IMG/VR virus record: IMGVR_UViG_3300028114_000657
Location: 1 to 29,053 of that record
Reading direction: 5' to 3' (one strand)
Length of the DNA stretch: 29,053 nucleotides
DNA from: a virus
The notes under the pieces are model-generated. The model made no database searches. It was not told the origin of the DNA and was given only the letters and a program-made list of their open reading frames with translations. Shown here piece after piece: positions 27,377 through 29,053 of this stretch. The first letter of the stretch is position 1. Every line of letters begins with the position of its first letter. The translations under genes and the position numbers were made by a program.

Positions 27377-27565
27377 TTAAGTATAGTGGCTTTCGCCAAT
27401 AATATCAAGGTGTGGCTCTGTGAGTTGTGTCACATCATATCTGTTTATCCTAATAATGTGAGGCTGTTCACAGATACAGTTAGGCTGAATCACCAGGGAA
27501 TTACTAGTTGTGATTTCAAACAGGGTATCACAATTAGTACATATATACTCATGCTTAGTCCACAT
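27377..27565 (-). CDS. Small zinc-ribbon protein
   Basis: 62 residues from the ATG (an upstream GTG at 27589 is possible). HEYICTNCDTLFEITTS and PNCICEQP carry CxxC and CxC knuckles, like phage zinc-ribbon proteins with a YICpnC start. It lies 1 nt after the preceding stop. Confidence 0.65.
   Translation of the reverse strand: MWTKHEYICTNCDTLFEITTSNSLVIQPNCICEQPHIIRINRYDVTQLTEPHLDIIGESHYT
27380..27385 (-). promoter_or_regulatory. -10 box of near-leaderless promoter
   Basis: TATACT, 7 nt, ATG at 27372 on the - strand, inside the end of the 27377 gene. Confidence 0.45.
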
Positions 27566-27566
27566 A

Positions 27567-27641
27567 CTATTTCTCACATTCACATTCACATTTATAGTTA
27601 GGGTCTTGGATGGGTATTCTACAAAAAGGATGAGACTTCAT
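27567..27641 (-). CDS. Very small cysteine-rich ORF
   Basis: 24 codons, MKSHPFCRIPIQDPNYKCEC followed by ECEK. TAATG coupling to the upstream gene and close linkage to the next suggest translation; with four Cys and one His it could bind a metal. Confidence 0.4.
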   Translation of the reverse strand: MKSHPFCRIPIQDPNYKCECECEK

Positions 27642-27799
27642 TAGTCAAAGTACCCTTCTGCCCAAAGCCCTTGTAAGAATTCACTTGCCATGTACAATCT
27701 TGAGTGTAGCCAAGGGTCATCGTCAGGATTCACGGTAGTTATAGCAGAGTCAATAGCATTAGTCATCTCATCTAAATCTTCTTTAGTATATCCTAACAT
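27641..27799 (-). CDS. Small conserved phage protein
   Basis: 52 codons: GYTKEDLDEMTNAIDSAITT, then PWLHSRLYMASEFLQGLW. It is an acidic helical hairpin. A GGGGAGAG ribosome site precedes the ATG, which overlaps the upstream stop (TAATG). Confidence 0.6.
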   Translation of the reverse strand: MLGYTKEDLDEMTNAIDSAITTVNPDDDPWLHSRLYMASEFLQGLWAEGYFD

Positions 27800-27960
27800 T
27801 ACTCTCCCCAATACTTTACAATAGTTTCCATAGTGATATGTAGGTGGCAGTCACAGGGTTCTCCACCCATGTTCTCCTCAAATTCAAAGTGCGATAGGTT
27901 GTCCTCATAGATTTCTTCTACTAGTTCGTGTATTGTGTATGGTTTGTATGTTGTAGTCAT
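27799..27960 (-). CDS. Small phage protein heading the right-hand operon
   Basis: 53 codons: YTIHELVEEIYEDNLSHFEF, then GGEPCDCHLHITMETIVKYW. CDCHLH may bind metal. It is the first gene of the - operon and starts leaderless. Confidence 0.6.
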   Translation of the reverse strand: MTTTYKPYTIHELVEEIYEDNLSHFEFEENMGGEPCDCHLHITMETIVKYWGE

Positions 27961-27966
27961 ATATTT

Positions 27967-27972
27967 ATTGTA
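27967..27972 (-). promoter_or_regulatory. -10 box of leaderless promoter
   Basis: TACAAT, 6 nt (AAATAT), ATG at 27960, preceded by a TG directly next to the hexamer. Confidence 0.6.
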
Positions 27973-28075
27973 CAGGATTCTGCAAAAAAAAGCAAGTCCT
28001 CTTAATACAATTTTCTGAGAATATTTATACTAGTTCTTAAATGTCCAATTTGTACCATTTTGCCTCGGGGCCTCT

Positions 28076-28210
28076 ACAATAGGAGGACAAAAGGTCTCTG
28101 GAGCTAATTTTTATTTACATTTAATTAAACAAGGTTTGCCAGATGGCTATCAGACATTATGTGCTAATTGCAATAATATTAAACAATGGGATCGTGTAAA
28201 GCGGTTCTAA
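28076..28210 (+). pseudogene. C-terminal remnant of an HNH/zinc-finger endonuclease
   Basis: On +, a frame without a start codon encodes TIGGQKVSGANFYLHLIKQG followed by LPDGYQTLCANCNNIKQWDR, the C-terminal half of small HNH proteins (GG.KH....G..FY..L.K.G.P.GYQ.LCANCN). The catalytic Asp-His half is missing and an in-frame stop lies at 28031. It ends inside tRNA-Asp on the other strand. Confidence 0.6.
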
Positions 28211-28273
28211 CGAGAATTGAACTCGTGCTTCGGCAGTGACAGTGCCGTGTCCTAACCACTGGACCATAGAACC
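28202..28273 (-). tRNA. tRNA-Asp (GTC)
   Basis: Acceptor GGTTCTA/TAGAACC, anticodon stem CGGCA/TGCCG with loop CTGTCAC (anticodon GTC), T arm ACGAG-TTCAATT-CTCGT. CCA is not encoded. Confidence 0.93.
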
Positions 28274-28276
28274 TAA

Positions 28277-28299
28277 TGAGCAGTTTTAAATCATGCTCA
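28277..28299 (-). other. Hairpin upstream of tRNA-Asp
   Basis: TGAGCA / TGCTCA (6 bp, 11-nt loop) ends 3 nt before the tRNA 5' end on the - strand. Confidence 0.4.
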
Positions 28300-28333
28300 G
28301 GATTTTTGCGAACGTTTCTGAAGTCGCAATTTT

Positions 28334-28342
28334 ATTGTATCA
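28334..28342 (-). promoter_or_regulatory. Extended -10 promoter for tRNA-Asp
   Basis: TGA-TACAAT on the - strand; its TGA is the stop codon of the DUF932 gene. It lies about 60 nt before the tRNA. Confidence 0.5.
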
Positions 28343-29053
28343 TGCTAGTTGCATGACACCCTGCACAACTTTTAGTAAGCGATTTTTTTCTGCGTTGATT
28401 ACAGGGTCAAATCCGCTTGCGCTTGCAAGAATAGATTCGTTAGAACCACCTCTTGCAGAACGATACCAGTCAAGGCGTTCAGTAAGTGCATTAAACGCAC
28501 CCCACGCATTACCAGCGATCATTCCGTTAAACTCACCAGTGTAAATGTCGTTAATAACATCTACCTTGTTTTCCCATTTCTTGATTGCGCCCTTAGAATC
28601 TTTCTCTGGCTTAGGATAAGCAGCGAGAATGATATCGTTGAATTGTTGAGCAGATACTTCTGCCTGAATCATAGCGTTAGCCATGAGATCAAATGAGTCC
28701 ATGTACTTATGAGCAAGCCCAAGAGTCTCACGTGCAACCTGAATTTTACCTTGTGCAGTTTGTGTGTGACGAATCTTGAAAGATTGCTTCACGCCACCCT
28801 TGCGCTTAGTGGTGTTAAGTGCAAGATTGAGAGTGTTAGCGCACACAACACGAACGGGTGTAATGCTTGCTTGAATAGCGATTGAGCCATCGTGTGATGT
28901 GTTGATGAGCAAATAAGTCTTTACCTTATCTGCAACACCGCTAGGGTCTAGGATAGTTTCACGCTCTAGTGCTAACGCACCGAATACGACACGACCACCC
29001 TTGATTGAGCCAGCAGTTTCCCAACGACCACCGCCGTCTAGGATATTATCACC
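28340..29053 (-). CDS. DUF932 phage/plasmid-like protein (5' end outside window)
   Basis: The frame is open to the window edge, so at least 237 residues are seen and the start is missing; the TTG at 28912 is internal. GGGRWETAGSIKGGRVVFGA, TYLLINTSHDGSIAIQASIT and PVRVVCANTLNLAL are core DUF932 motifs. The family is frequent in phages and plasmids, function unresolved. GC and codon choice are clearly higher than in the microgenes around it, like the surface gene at the left end, suggesting high expression or separate origin. Confidence 0.88.
   Translation of the reverse strand, partial: GDNILDGGGRWETAGSIKGGRVVFGALALERETILDPSGVADKVKTYLLINTSHDGSIAIQASITPVRVVCANTLNLALNTTKRKGGVKQSFKIRHTQTAQGKIQVARETLGLAHKYMDSFDLMANAMIQAEVSAQQFNDIILAAYPKPEKDSKGAIKKWENKVDVINDIYTGEFNGMIAGNAWGAFNALTERLDWYRSARGGSNESILASASGFDPVINAEKNRLLKVVQGVMQLA

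Noticed and set aside
28293-28544. + strand ORF opposite the DUF932 gene
   Set aside because: It is the complementary frame of a clear DUF932 coding sequence.
1-29053. Integrated prophage or attachment site
   Set aside because: No integrase, excisionase or att-like direct repeat was seen; tRNA genes alone are not evidence of integration.

Overview
The window looks like part of the genome of an AT-rich tailed phage of an actinobacterium. Phage markers are coiled-coil and PA14 surface or tail-type proteins, a CHAP endolysin, a baseplate-like gene, six tRNA-type genes and dense, overlapping small genes. A WhiB-like Fe-S regulator and a small zinc protein of a family common in actinobacteria and their phages point to an actinobacterial host. 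The low GC would suit a low-GC freshwater lineage such as Nanopelagicales, but that is inference.

Layout. (1) 1-3.9 kb, + strand: 3' end of a large surface protein, a secreted PA14/coiled-coil protein, a small membrane protein, a lipoprotein and a two-helix membrane protein. (2) 3.9-5.8 kb: an HslV/proteasome-beta-like peptidase with the canonical catalytic residues, a secreted subtilase, tRNA-Asn and tRNA-Gly. (3) 5.8-13.7 kb: Hsp20, a structured RNA or terminator, HNH protein, endolysin, DUF2061, FmdB-type zinc ribbon, luciferase-like oxidoreductase, staphylococcal-type nuclease, thioredoxin-like protein, a cysteine-rich modular protein, WhiB, XapX and a holin-like small protein, ending at a clear terminator. 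(4) 13.7-18.6 kb: glycan cassette; one GT2 on + converges with a translationally coupled five-gene - operon (GT4-like, nucleotidyltransferase, GT2, FkbM methyltransferase, CgeB-like GT), followed by three tRNA genes. (5) 18.8-24.7 kb: mostly - strand microgenes (29-89 codons), many with CxxC zinc motifs or one transmembrane helix, plus an SGNH-like hydrolase with Cys at the nucleophile position, a sulfotransferase and a baseplate-like pair. (6) 24.0-24.85 kb: a region packed with direct and inverted copies of a GGTTTGATA motif and of TCGTAATG; it is a candidate origin or regulatory region. (7) 24.9-28.0 kb: a coupled - operon of small conserved phage genes. (8) 28.0-29.05 kb: HNH remnant, tRNA-Asp and the 3' part of a DUF932 gene that runs off the window.

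The most striking global pattern is transcriptional. On both strands, over a dozen genes start exactly 6 nt (a few 7-8) after a TATAAT/TACAAT/TATGAT-type -10 box, often with an extended TGn element and in two cases a TTGACT -35 at 17 bp. This predicts leaderless mRNAs with +1 at or next to the A of ATG. Genes inside operons instead use AAAGGGG/AGGAGG ribosome sites or TAATG/ATGA coupling. The pattern also validated many genes of 29-56 codons that a size cutoff would drop.

Functional themes: host-surface or virion glycan modification (glycosyltransferases, nucleotidyltransferase, FkbM, SGNH, sulfotransferase), lysis (endolysin and candidate holins), proteolysis and proteostasis (HslV-like, subtilase, Hsp20), redox and regulation (WhiB, thioredoxin-like, luciferase-like) and translation (tRNAs). 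No polymerase, terminase, portal or major capsid gene is seen here, so the replication and head modules lie outside the window.
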